Made by a program: the position numbers and the translations under genes
Source of the DNA: an uncultured Clostridia bacterium
GTDB lineage: Bacteria; Bacillota; Clostridia; TANB77; CAG-508
Length of the DNA stretch: 6,371 nt
Direction: 5' to 3'
Assembly (NCBI GenBank): GCA_948517135.1
Contig: CAORJJ010000032.1
Location: 14,243-20,613 of the forward strand
The notes under the pieces: model-generated
Databases searched by the model: none
Seen by the model: the letters and a program-made list of their open reading frames with translations, nothing else
What the model was told of the DNA's origin: nothing
Shown: piece after piece, positions 1 through 6,118 of the stretch
Numbering within the stretch: position 1 is the first letter of the stretch
How the letters are laid out: each line of letters begins with the position of its first letter

Positions 1-45
1 ATACAAAATTAATACACTTTTTTCTGAAAATATTTTGCAATTATT

Positions 46-62
46 TGACGAATTTTGTCGAA
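46..62 (+). promoter_or_regulatory. Two tandem Spo0A-binding sites (0A boxes)
   Basis: TGACGAA at 46-52 and TGTCGAA at 56-62 both match the 0A-box core TGNCGAA. They point the same way and start exactly 10 bp apart, about one helical turn, so two Spo0A molecules could bind side by side on one DNA face. They lie 112-128 bp upstream of the spo0A start, upstream of the candidate promoters, which suits autoregulation as known for Bacillus spo0A. A third, inverted near-match (TTCGACT, 130-136; AGTCGAA on the other strand) abuts the candidate -10. Binding is inferred, not shown. Confidence 0.6.
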
Positions 63-90
63 TCAGGAGACACGAAAAGCTTGAAAAATA

Positions 91-114
91 AGGAAAAATT
101 ATTGCATAATGATT
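91..114 (+). promoter_or_regulatory. Weak candidate sigma-H promoter of spo0A
   Basis: AGGAAAA at 91-97 resembles the sigma-H -35 (AGGAWWT), and TGATT at 110-114, 12 bp further on, is a partial match to its -10 (RGAAT). Spo0A genes of Bacillus have a sigma-H promoter in this position, which is the main reason to list it. The match is weak in DNA this AT-rich. Confidence 0.22.
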
Positions 115-130
115 ATTTTAATAATATAAT
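102..130 (+). promoter_or_regulatory. Candidate vegetative (sigma-A) promoter of spo0A
   Basis: TTGCAT at 102-107 and a perfect TATAAT at 125-130 are separated by 17 bp. This would start transcription near 137 and give a leader of about 37 nt before the TTG start. The -35 matches only the TTG half of the consensus. An inverted 0A-like site (130-136) touches the -10, so Spo0A bound there would block it. Confidence 0.4.
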
Positions 131-160
131 TCGACTTGTAAATATTTACAGAATTTTTTT

Positions 161-166
161 AGGAGG
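161..166 (+). promoter_or_regulatory. Ribosome-binding site that fixes the spo0A start at TTG 174
   Basis: AGGAGG at 161-166 sits 7 nt before TTG 174-176. It shows that translation begins at this TTG and not at the in-frame ATG at 45, which has no comparable site and would add 43 residues found in no Spo0A that I know. Confidence 0.85.
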
Positions 167-173
167 TATTATT

Positions 174-986
174 TTGAAAGAAAAAATCAAAATACTTATT
201 GCAGATGACAATATAGATTTTGTTTCTACAGTAGTTACATATTTGAGCTCACAAGAAGATATAGAAATTGTAGGAACAGCAAAGGATGGAGTGGAGGCAT
301 TTAATAAAATAATAGATACAAATCCTACAATTGTATTATTAGATGTAATTATGCCACATTTAGATGGATTAGGCGTATTAGAAAAGCTAAATATGACTAA
401 TAAAAAACTACCTATATTTATTATGCTTTCTGCAGTAGGACAAGATAATGTAACAGCAAGAGCGATAAACTTAGGTGCTGAATATTACATTTTGAAACCT
501 TTTAAAATGGATGTATTAATAAAACGAATAAGAGAATTAGTAAATAGAGCAGAAGTAAAAACTCAAAATATCAGTAATTATAATGATAATAAATCAAATT
601 ATATTGATATAAATAGTCAAGCTACCAAAGAAGAAATTCTAGAGATAAAAGTTACAAATATCATCCATGAAGTTGGAGTCCCAGCTCATATAAAAGGTTA
701 TCAATATTTAAGAGATGGTATTATTATGGTTGTAAATAATATAGAAGTTATAAATCAGATAACAAAACAATTATATCCTGATTTAGCTAAGAAATATAAA
801 ACAACTCCATCAAGAGTTGAACGAGCAATTAGACATGCAATTGAAGTTGCTTGGAATAGAGGGCAGATAGAAACAGTTGAAAGTATATTTGGTTATACAG
901 TAAACTCAAATAAAGGCAAACCAACAAATTCAGAATTTATTGCAATGATTGCTGATAAACTAAGATTAGATTTAAAAACTGCGTAA
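174..986 (+). CDS. spo0A: Stage 0 sporulation protein A, response regulator
   Basis: Spo0A is the phosphorylation-activated cytoplasmic transcription factor that commits endospore formers to sporulation and, in clostridia, often affects solvent or toxin genes. From TTG 174 it has 270 residues, the usual family length. Residues 1-125 are a receiver domain: acidic pair D11/D12, phosphoacceptor D57 in DVIMPHLDG, switch S86 and K108-P109. A variable linker follows (about 128-153). The C-terminal Spo0A DNA-binding domain includes GVPAHIKGYQYLR (168-180), the near-invariant recognition helix SRVERAIRHAIEVAW (213-227) and KPTNSEFIAM (249-258). All phosphorylation residues are intact, so it should be functional. 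The usual upstream neighbour spoIVB is not visible in the 44 bases before the 0A boxes. The next gene begins 48 nt downstream with no terminator between, so the two are probably cotranscribed. Confidence 0.97.
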   Translation: MKEKIKILIADDNIDFVSTVVTYLSSQEDIEIVGTAKDGVEAFNKIIDTNPTIVLLDVIMPHLDGLGVLEKLNMTNKKLPIFIMLSAVGQDNVTARAINLGAEYYILKPFKMDVLIKRIRELVNRAEVKTQNISNYNDNKSNYIDINSQATKEEILEIKVTNIIHEVGVPAHIKGYQYLRDGIIMVVNNIEVINQITKQLYPDLAKKYKTTPSRVERAIRHAIEVAWNRGQIETVESIFGYTVNSNKGKPTNSEFIAMIADKLRLDLKTA

Positions 987-1034
987 AACTTCATTTTATT
1001 CTGTTCCTATCCTTAAATAAAAGGAGGGTAAGAT

Positions 1035-1289
1035 ATGTTAGACGAATTGAGAATGAGGCTAAAAGAATTTGAAAACGAAGATATTTATGTAGAAATTAAA
1101 GGAGCTTTGCAGTTTCATATAACAATTAAAAATGCAAAAATTTTAATTAGTAATCAAAAAGTGTATATTACAAATGAAAAAGAGCAAGATTTTATTATAG
1201 AATTGTACTATTTGGACAATATAGAAATAGAAGGAAATGCAATATATTTACAAATGCAAAATGATATAGAAATTATGTTAGACTATTAA
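1035..1289 (+). CDS. Unrecognised 84-residue protein cotranscribed with spo0A
   Basis: I do not recognise this gene. It is well supported as coding: AAGGAGGG (1021-1028) ends 6 nt before ATG 1035, and a strong terminator starts 1 nt after the stop. The product is small, acidic and soluble, with no signal peptide, membrane segment or cysteine. Residues 1-15 look like an amphipathic helix (LDELRMRLKEFE), and the rest alternates polar and hydrophobic residues in about five short segments (YVEIKG, FHITIKN, KVYIT, FIIELYYLDNIEIEG, YLQMQNDIEIML), suggesting a compact all-beta domain. A helix followed by five strands recalls Sm/Hfq-like or small barrel folds, but that is only a guess from pattern. 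Its position behind spo0A suggests shared expression, not a proven sporulation role. Confidence 0.85.
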   Translation: MLDELRMRLKEFENEDIYVEIKGALQFHITIKNAKILISNQKVYITNEKEQDFIIELYYLDNIEIEGNAIYLQMQNDIEIMLDY

Positions 1290-1290
1290 A

Positions 1291-1332
1291 AAAAGAACTA
1301 ATTTACTTTATAATAAGTAGATTAGTTCTTTT
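1291..1332. terminator. Bidirectional intrinsic terminator between spo0A unit and the Xre remnant
   Basis: Arms 1291-1308 and 1315-1332 pair over 18 bp with one G-U wobble and a 6-nt loop (TATAAT). A runs precede the left arm and T-rich sequence ends the right arm, so the hairpin can stop transcription from either side. The right arm overlaps the last codon of the minus-strand gene ending at 1331. Confidence 0.88.
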
Positions 1333-1535
1333 ATTTATCATCAATAATAGTTAATAATTCATCAAATGTACAGTCAAGTTGTCTACAAAATCCGTTCTAG
1401 ATATTTATATGAAATGGATTTACGACCTCTAATTGCTTTATTAAGATTATAACGAGTAATTTCCATAGAATTGCATAATTTTTCTTTACTCATATTGCGT
1501 TCTTTAAGCAATTTTTCTACATTTAATTGTATCAT
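1331..1535 (-). pseudogene. Small Xre/Cro-type helix-turn-helix regulator, frameshifted
   Basis: On the minus strand, AAGGAGA (1547-1541) precedes ATG 1535 by 5 nt. The frame gives 50 residues (MIQLNVEKLLKERNMSKEKL..., then ITRYNLNKAIRGRKS, ending YLERIL) and stops at TAG 1385-1383. The next frame continues without a break as CRQLDCTFDELLTIIDDK to TAA 1333-1331. Together they form the usual small Xre layout: HTH at about residues 12-38, then the typical ending LERIC..LDC..DELL. The 205-nt span is 3x68+1, so one extra base, most likely a T in the TTTT run (AAAA at 1387-1390), explains the break. The intact product would be 67 residues, close to HTH_26-type Cro/C1 proteins. It may be a recent pseudogene, a sequencing error, or a truncated 50-residue protein that keeps the HTH. 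It converges with the spo0A unit and diverges from the 42-codon gene. Confidence 0.8.
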
Positions 1536-1594
1536 TATTATCTCCTTAATTTTTTTTATTATTTTACATTAATTATTTTATTTACAGTAGACAC

Positions 1595-1624
1595 TTGCAC
1601 GAGTCCCTGAGTTTGTGATAAAAT
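1595..1624 (+). promoter_or_regulatory. Candidate promoter of the 42-codon gene
   Basis: TTGCAC (1595-1600) and TAAAAT (1619-1624) are spaced 18 bp apart in the gap between the divergent Xre remnant and the small gene. The -10 matches five of six consensus bases; the -35 matches only the TTG half. The start would be near 1631, with the ribosome-binding site at 1647-1653. Confidence 0.4.
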
Positions 1625-1657
1625 ATTTAAACTTTATTACGATAAAAAGGAGGATAT

Positions 1658-1786
1658 ATGTCAGAATTAGAAAAAGAAATAAAAGAATATAAGAATACTT
1701 TAAAAAAAGAAGTAGCAACAGAAAAAGAATTAGAAAAAGTTAAAGAAAATGTATTGAAAAAAATGAAAGATGAGGAAAATAAATAA
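1658..1786 (+). CDS. 42-residue highly charged helical small protein, function unknown
   Basis: I do not recognise this gene. AAGGAGG (1647-1653) precedes ATG 1658 by 4 nt, a promoter-like pair lies upstream, and the frame stops at TAA 1784-1786. Of 42 residues, 12 are Lys, 11 Glu and 1 Asp. Hydrophobics recur every 3-4 positions (L4, I8, Y11, L15, V19, L25, V28, V32, M36), the pattern of one long amphipathic helix or short coiled coil. There is no cysteine, signal peptide or membrane segment. It diverges from the Xre remnant and lies 79 nt upstream of deoD with no clear terminator between, so some readthrough into deoD is possible. The main doubt is that A-rich DNA easily encodes Lys/Glu-rich chance frames; the ribosome-binding site argues against that. 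Confidence 0.65.
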   Translation: MSELEKEIKEYKNTLKKEVATEKELEKVKENVLKKMKDEENK

Positions 1787-1808
1787 AATACTATATAATA
1801 GAAGCATA

Positions 1809-1837
1809 TTGATTTAAGTAAATTGCAATGATATAAT
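1809..1837 (+). promoter_or_regulatory. Extended -10 promoter of the deoD-sdaA operon
   Basis: TTGATT (1809-1814), a 17-bp spacer and a perfect TATAAT (1832-1837) with the extended element TG at 1829-1830 make a strong vegetative promoter. The start would be near 1844, leaving only about 22 nt of leader before ATG 1866. Confidence 0.7.
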
Positions 1838-1839
1838 CA

Positions 1840-1853
1840 TCTCAAATTTGAGA
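1840..1853. promoter_or_regulatory. 14-bp perfect palindrome at the deoD transcription start, possible operator
   Basis: TCTCAAATTTGAGA is a perfect inverted repeat beginning 3 bp after the -10 and ending on the first base of the AGGAGG ribosome-binding site (1853-1858). A dimeric repressor bound here would cover the start point. The same bases in RNA could form only a weak hairpin. The cognate regulator is unknown. Confidence 0.45.
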
Positions 1854-1865
1854 GGAGGTATATTT

Positions 1866-2585
1866 ATGGCAGTTCACAATGAAGCAAAACTAGGTGAAAT
1901 AGCAAAAACAGTTTTAATGCCTGGAGATCCAATGAGAGCAAAATATATTGCAGAAACTTTTTTAGAGGATTATAAATTAGTAAATAATGTAAGAGGAATG
2001 TTAGCTTTTACTGGTAAATATAAAGGAAAAGAAATTACAGTTATGGCATCAGGAATGGGTATGCCAAGTATAGGAATATACTCTTATGAACTTTATAAAT
2101 TTTATGGAGTAGAAAATATTATAAGAATAGGTTCATGTGGTGGGCATGTTGATTATTTAAAACTATTAGATGTTGTATTAGTTTCTGGAAGCTATACAGA
2201 AGGAAATTTTGCAAAAAATATGACAGAGAACGAATGTCATTTTATTGAAGCTTCTGAATACTTGAACGAAGTAATAGAAAAAACAGCAAAAGAAATTAAT
2301 CAAGACTATACTAAAGGAAATATGGCATGTACAGAATGTTTTGATCCATATTTAGATGATCCAATGTCTTTTACAAATAGAATTCCAAAAGAATATAATT
2401 CTATGGGGTCAGAAATGGAATGCTTTGCTCTTTTCTATACAGCAAAACATTTAGGAAAGAATGCAGCTTGTTTATTAACTGTATCAGATTCGTTATGTTT
2501 TAAGGAAGAACTAACATCACAACAAAGACAATTATCAATGAATAATATGATAAAACTTGCATTAGAAAGTGCTATTAAAATCTAG
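1866..2585 (+). CDS. deoD: Purine nucleoside phosphorylase, DeoD type
   Basis: This cytoplasmic enzyme splits purine (deoxy)ribonucleosides with phosphate into free base and (deoxy)ribose 1-phosphate, for purine salvage and pentose use. AGGAGG (1853-1858) lies 7 nt before ATG 1866. The in-frame TTG at 1848 overlaps that site and is rejected. The 239 residues match the family's length, and active-site residues line up with E. coli DeoD: H4, G20 in LMPGDP, R24, R43 in NNVRGML, R87 and S90 in IIRIGSCG, F159, E183-M184-E185 (E. coli 179-181), catalytic D208 in TVSD (D204) and R221 (R217). The stretch 107-182 is divergent and the protein has several cysteines (C91, C124, C155, C158, C186, C202, C211), so it is a distant branch. 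The next gene starts 8 nt after the stop. Confidence 0.95.
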   Translation: MAVHNEAKLGEIAKTVLMPGDPMRAKYIAETFLEDYKLVNNVRGMLAFTGKYKGKEITVMASGMGMPSIGIYSYELYKFYGVENIIRIGSCGGHVDYLKLLDVVLVSGSYTEGNFAKNMTENECHFIEASEYLNEVIEKTAKEINQDYTKGNMACTECFDPYLDDPMSFTNRIPKEYNSMGSEMECFALFYTAKHLGKNAACLLTVSDSLCFKEELTSQQRQLSMNNMIKLALESAIKI

Positions 2586-2593
2586 GAGGTAAT

Positions 2594-3823
2594 ATGCAAT
2601 CTTTAAGAGAATTGTATAAAATAGGAAATGGTCCTTCAAGTTCGCATACAATGGGACCTAAAAGAGCAGTAGAAATTTTTAAAAATAAATATAAAGATGC
2701 AACTAAATTTAAAGTTATATTATATGGTTCATTGGCTTTAACTGGTAAAGGACATTTAACTGATTATATAATAAAGAAAACTTTAGAAGATTATGAATGT
2801 GAAATTATATTTGATGAAGAGAAAAAATGTGATGTTCATCCAAATACTTTTGATATTTTTGCTTATAAAGGAGAGAAATTAATAAGTAATTGGAGAGTTT
2901 ATTCAATTGGTGGAGGAACTTTTAAAATTGATGGCAAGGAAATTGTAATAGCACCTGAATTATATAAAGAAAAGAATTGGTATGAAATACAAAAATATTG
3001 CAAAGATAACAATATAGATTTATATGAATATGTTTGCCAAGTTGAGGGAGAAGATATAAAAGAATTTTTAACTGAAATTTGGAATACTATGCAATTTACA
3101 ATAAAAGAAGGTTTAAGAAAAGAAGGAACTATACCAGGAAAATTAAAGATTAAAAGAAGAGCTAAAGAAATATATGAAAAGAAAGTAGATTATGAAAATG
3201 ATTCTTTAAAAAGAACAAGATTACTTAGTAGTTATGCTTTAGCAACTAGTGAAGAAAATTCATGTGGTGGAATAATTGTTACCGCACCTACATGTGGTGC
3301 ATCTGGAGTATTACCAGCAGTACTATATTATATGAAGAACGAATATAATATTAATGATGAAAAAATTGTAAAATCATTAGCAGTTGCAGGAGTAATTGGT
3401 AACATCATAAAAACAAATGCCTCAATAAGTGGAGCAGAATGTGGATGCCAAGCTGAAATTGGAACAGCATGTTCTATGGCAGCGGCAGCATGTTCATATT
3501 TGTTAGATTTAGATATAGATAGAATTGAAAATTCAGCAGAAACAGCTATGGAGCATCACTTAGGTTTAACATGTGATCCTGTATATGGCTATGTACAAAT
3601 TCCATGCATAGAAAGAAATGCAGTTGCAGCAATGAGAGCGGTAGATTCAAGTATGTTATCTATTATGCTTGAACAACATACAAAAATATCACTAGATATG
3701 GTAATAGAAACAATGTATGAAACAGGAAAGGATTTGCAAAGTCATTACAAAGAAACTAGTGAAGGTGGTTTGGCTAAAAAATATTGTAGAAATAAATTTT
3801 ATAATAAAGAAATGAAAGAATAG
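2594..3823 (+). CDS. sdaA: L-serine ammonia-lyase (dehydratase), iron-sulfur type, single chain
   Basis: It deaminates L-serine to pyruvate and ammonia using an oxygen-sensitive [4Fe-4S] cluster that acts as a Lewis acid. Both domains lie in one 409-residue chain: an N-terminal beta domain opening with GPSSSHTMGP (13-22) and a C-terminal alpha domain with APTCGASG (231-238), SGAECGCQAEIGTACS (279-294) and LTCDPVYGYVQIPC (325-338). C285, C327 and C338 are spaced 42 and 11 residues apart, exactly as the three cluster cysteines of the Legionella enzyme (C343, C385, C396). C398, after GGLA, is a good candidate for the fourth, C-terminal ligand. Single-chain relatives such as E. coli SdaA have about 454 residues, so this is compact. 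An 11-residue tail follows C398. The ribosome-binding site (2584-2589) overlaps the deoD stop codon, implying translational coupling. Confidence 0.95.
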   Translation: MQSLRELYKIGNGPSSSHTMGPKRAVEIFKNKYKDATKFKVILYGSLALTGKGHLTDYIIKKTLEDYECEIIFDEEKKCDVHPNTFDIFAYKGEKLISNWRVYSIGGGTFKIDGKEIVIAPELYKEKNWYEIQKYCKDNNIDLYEYVCQVEGEDIKEFLTEIWNTMQFTIKEGLRKEGTIPGKLKIKRRAKEIYEKKVDYENDSLKRTRLLSSYALATSEENSCGGIIVTAPTCGASGVLPAVLYYMKNEYNINDEKIVKSLAVAGVIGNIIKTNASISGAECGCQAEIGTACSMAAAACSYLLDLDIDRIENSAETAMEHHLGLTCDPVYGYVQIPCIERNAVAAMRAVDSSMLSIMLEQHTKISLDMVIETMYETGKDLQSHYKETSEGGLAKKYCRNKFYNKEMKE

Positions 3824-3847
3824 AAGTACATTTTGTACTTCTATTTT
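3821..3847 (+). terminator. Intrinsic terminator of the deoD-sdaA operon
   Basis: Arms 3821-3830 and 3834-3843 form a perfect 10-bp stem with a 3-nt loop, followed by TTTT (3844-3847). The left arm includes the sdaA stop codon, so the gene ends inside the terminator. It separates the operon from the rRNA promoters. Confidence 0.8.
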
Positions 3848-3960
3848 CATTTATACAAATAAGTTACATATAGGACAAATAGAATTCATATTTATAATAT
3901 AAAAATATAGTACATAAAATAAATGATTTCTTCATATAATATATATGGAAAAAATTACAT

Positions 3961-3989
3961 TTGATTATGTATAAGTAGACATGTATAAT
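3961..3989 (+). promoter_or_regulatory. Candidate distal rRNA promoter (P0)
   Basis: TTGATT (3961-3966), 17 bp and a perfect TATAAT (3984-3989). It lacks the TGnTAAAAT form shared by the three promoters below, so it is less certain as part of the rRNA set. Confidence 0.4.
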
Positions 3990-4038
3990 ATAATTAATGT
4001 GAAGAAAACAAAAAAATAAATTTTTTTTTTAAATAGTG

Positions 4039-4067
4039 TTGACTTTATAAAAAAATGGTGCTAAAAT
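4039..4067 (+). promoter_or_regulatory. rRNA promoter P1
   Basis: TTGACT (4039-4044), a 17-bp spacer and TAAAAT (4062-4067) preceded by the extended element TGC (4059-4061). A T tract lies upstream. The 13 bases TAAAATAATCAAC at 4062-4074 recur identically at P2 (4186-4198). Confidence 0.75.
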
Positions 4068-4162
4068 AATCAACGTTGTGTAACAAAAACAGCATAAAAA
4101 TGGTTAAATTAATGCAGTAAAATTTATCGTTAAAAATTTTTAAAAAACTTTTAAAAAATATG

Positions 4163-4191
4163 TTGACAAGTAAATTTAAAAGTGTTAAAAT
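4163..4191 (+). promoter_or_regulatory. rRNA promoter P2
   Basis: Perfect TTGACA (4163-4168), 17 bp, and TAAAAT (4186-4191) with extended TGT (4183-4185). A/T tracts at 4131-4160 look like an UP element. The expected start is near 4198, just before a boxB-like hairpin. Confidence 0.85.
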
Positions 4192-4198
4192 AATCAAC

Positions 4199-4233
4199 AG
4201 TTCATGAGAGAAAATGAGCTAAAGAACATTGAA
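4199..4233 (+). promoter_or_regulatory. BoxB-like hairpin and boxA-like motif after P2
   Basis: AGTTCAT (4199-4205) pairs with ATGAGCT (4214-4220), 7 bp with one G-U pair, followed by GAACATTGAA (4224-4233). The order hairpin then ACATTGAA matches the unit after P3, suggesting an rRNA antitermination signal of the NusB/S10 type. Confidence 0.45.
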
Positions 4234-4297
4234 TTTTTAATACAAAAATAGTTCAAAAAAATGTCTAAAAATTTTTAAAAAATATTTTAAAAATGTG

Positions 4298-4327
4298 TTG
4301 ACAAAGAACTATAAAATGTGTTAAAAT
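4298..4327 (+). promoter_or_regulatory. rRNA promoter P3, nearest to 16S
   Basis: Perfect TTGACA (4298-4303), an 18-bp spacer, and TAAAAT (4322-4327) with extended TGT (4319-4321). A/T tracts at 4266-4297 repeat those upstream of P2. The start would be near 4334, directly at the boxB-like hairpin 4335-4351. Confidence 0.85.
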
Positions 4328-4334
4328 AAATCTC

Positions 4335-4372
4335 GTTCACAGGTTGTGAACAGAGAAAAAGTACATTGAAAA
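4335..4372 (+). promoter_or_regulatory. BoxB-like hairpin and boxA-like motif after P3
   Basis: GTTCAC (4335-4340) and GTGAAC (4346-4351) form a 6-bp stem with loop AGGTT, followed by GTACATTGAAAA (4361-4372). The end TTGAAAA is shared with the Bacillus rrn boxA as I recall it. The same motif recurs in the 16S-23S spacer at 6223, as expected for an antitermination site repeated before 23S. Confidence 0.55.
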
Positions 4373-4398
4373 GTAAACAATAAATATCCTTTAAGAGA
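4358..4398 (+). other. 16S processing stem, 5' strand
   Basis: These 41 bases are nearly the exact reverse complement of 6039-6078: only one substitution (4373) and a one-base bulge near 4388-4389 break the pairing. In the transcript the two halves enclose 16S as a long double-stranded stalk, the usual RNase III target. The strand also contains the boxA-like motif at 4361-4372. Confidence 0.88.
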
Positions 4399-4406
4399 AA
4401 CCAAGC

Positions 4407-4423
4407 GGTAGTTATAAACTACC
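4407..4423 (+). other. Leader hairpin 1
   Basis: GGTAGTT (4407-4413) and AACTACC (4417-4423) form a perfect 7-bp stem with a 3-nt loop inside the pre-16S leader. No T tract follows, so it is not a terminator. It is probably a folding or processing element. Confidence 0.55.
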
Positions 4424-4445
4424 AAAAAATATAATTTTTTTAATC

Positions 4446-4459
4446 GAGCTATTAAGCTC
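4446..4459 (+). other. Leader hairpin 2
   Basis: GAGCT (4446-4450) and AGCTC (4455-4459) pair with loop ATTA, about 40 nt before the mature 16S end. This is a short element in the pre-16S leader. Confidence 0.4.
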
Positions 4460-4499
4460 AAACTCAATTAGATTTATATTTATAAAATATAGATACCAT

Positions 4500-6032
<1,533 letters not shown>

Positions 6033-6038
6033 CTTAAA

Positions 6039-6078
6039 TCTCTTAAAAATATTTATTGTTTATTTTTCAATGTACTTT
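6039..6078 (+). other. 16S processing stem, 3' strand
   Basis: This is the partner of 4358-4398. It begins 15 nt after the 16S 3' end. Its last 10-12 bases also belong to the hairpin 6067-6092, so the two structures cannot form at once. Confidence 0.88.
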
Positions 6079-6092
6079 AATCAGTACATTGA
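6067..6092 (+). other. 10-bp inverted repeat in the 16S-tRNA spacer
   Basis: TCAATGTACT (6067-6076) and AGTACATTGA (6083-6092) are perfect complements with a 6-nt loop. The right arm is another copy of the GTACATTGA motif. The left arm is shared with the 16S processing stem, so this hairpin competes with it. Confidence 0.6.
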
Positions 6093-6093
6093 G

Positions 6094-6112
6094 TTAGATA
6101 TTTGACTTACCT
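6094..6112 (+). other. tRNA-Ala flanking stem, 5' strand
   Basis: TTAGATA (6094-6100) and CTTACCT (6106-6112) pair with TATCTAA (6210-6216) and AGGTAAG (6199-6205). An internal loop of about five by four bases separates the two 7-bp helices. The stem would bracket the tRNA and present it for end processing. Confidence 0.5.
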
Positions 6113-6118
6113 GCATAT

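Larger units (their letters stand above)
4131..4372 (+). repeat. Tandem duplication of a ~136-bp promoter-boxB-boxA module
   Basis: The block 4131-4169 aligns without gaps to 4266-4304, an offset of 135. The -10 boxes (4186 and 4322) are offset by 136 and the CATTGAA motifs (4227 and 4364) by 137. Each unit therefore carries A/T tract, promoter, hairpin and boxA-like motif in the same order. The copies have diverged most in the hairpins, where pairing is kept while bases differ. Confidence 0.75.
3848..4499 (+). other. Non-coding control region and leader of the rRNA operon
   Basis: This 652-bp stretch has no credible gene. From 3848 to about 3960 it is very AT-rich with nothing I can name. 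From 3961 it holds three or four stacked promoters, long A/T tracts directly upstream of the -35 boxes that could act as UP elements, two boxB/boxA-like antitermination signals, the left half of the 16S processing stem (4358-4398) and two short leader hairpins. These are listed separately. Confidence 0.85.

Noticed and set aside
45..173. N-terminal extension of Spo0A from ATG 45 (43 extra residues)
   Set aside because: There is no ribosome-binding site at 45, the extension covers the 0A boxes and candidate promoters, and the TTG at 174 has AGGAGG 7 nt upstream and gives the normal 270-residue length.
1383..1390. Programmed frameshift in the Xre gene
   Set aside because: The shift needed is +1 at ATT TTG TAG, where P-site tRNAs would re-pair poorly, and no stimulatory hairpin or internal Shine-Dalgarno is evident; an extra base is simpler. 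It is not excluded.
1331..1786. Toxin-antitoxin pair formed by the Xre gene and the 42-codon gene
   Set aside because: The genes are divergent rather than overlapping or cotranscribed, and the small protein resembles no toxin family I know.
1848..1865. TTG 1848 as the deoD start
   Set aside because: It lies within the palindrome and before AGGAGG, which points to ATG 1866; the E. coli enzyme aligns from that methionine.
3848..4300. Repeats read as a CRISPR array or mobile-element ends
   Set aside because: There are only two or three AT-rich copies centred on -35/-10 boxes, with no uniform spacers, transposase or terminal repeats; stacked rRNA promoters explain them.
4407..4459. Riboswitch or attenuator in the 16S leader
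   Set aside because: The hairpins lack a following T tract and lie between the processing-stem strand and 16S, as normal pre-rRNA leader elements do.
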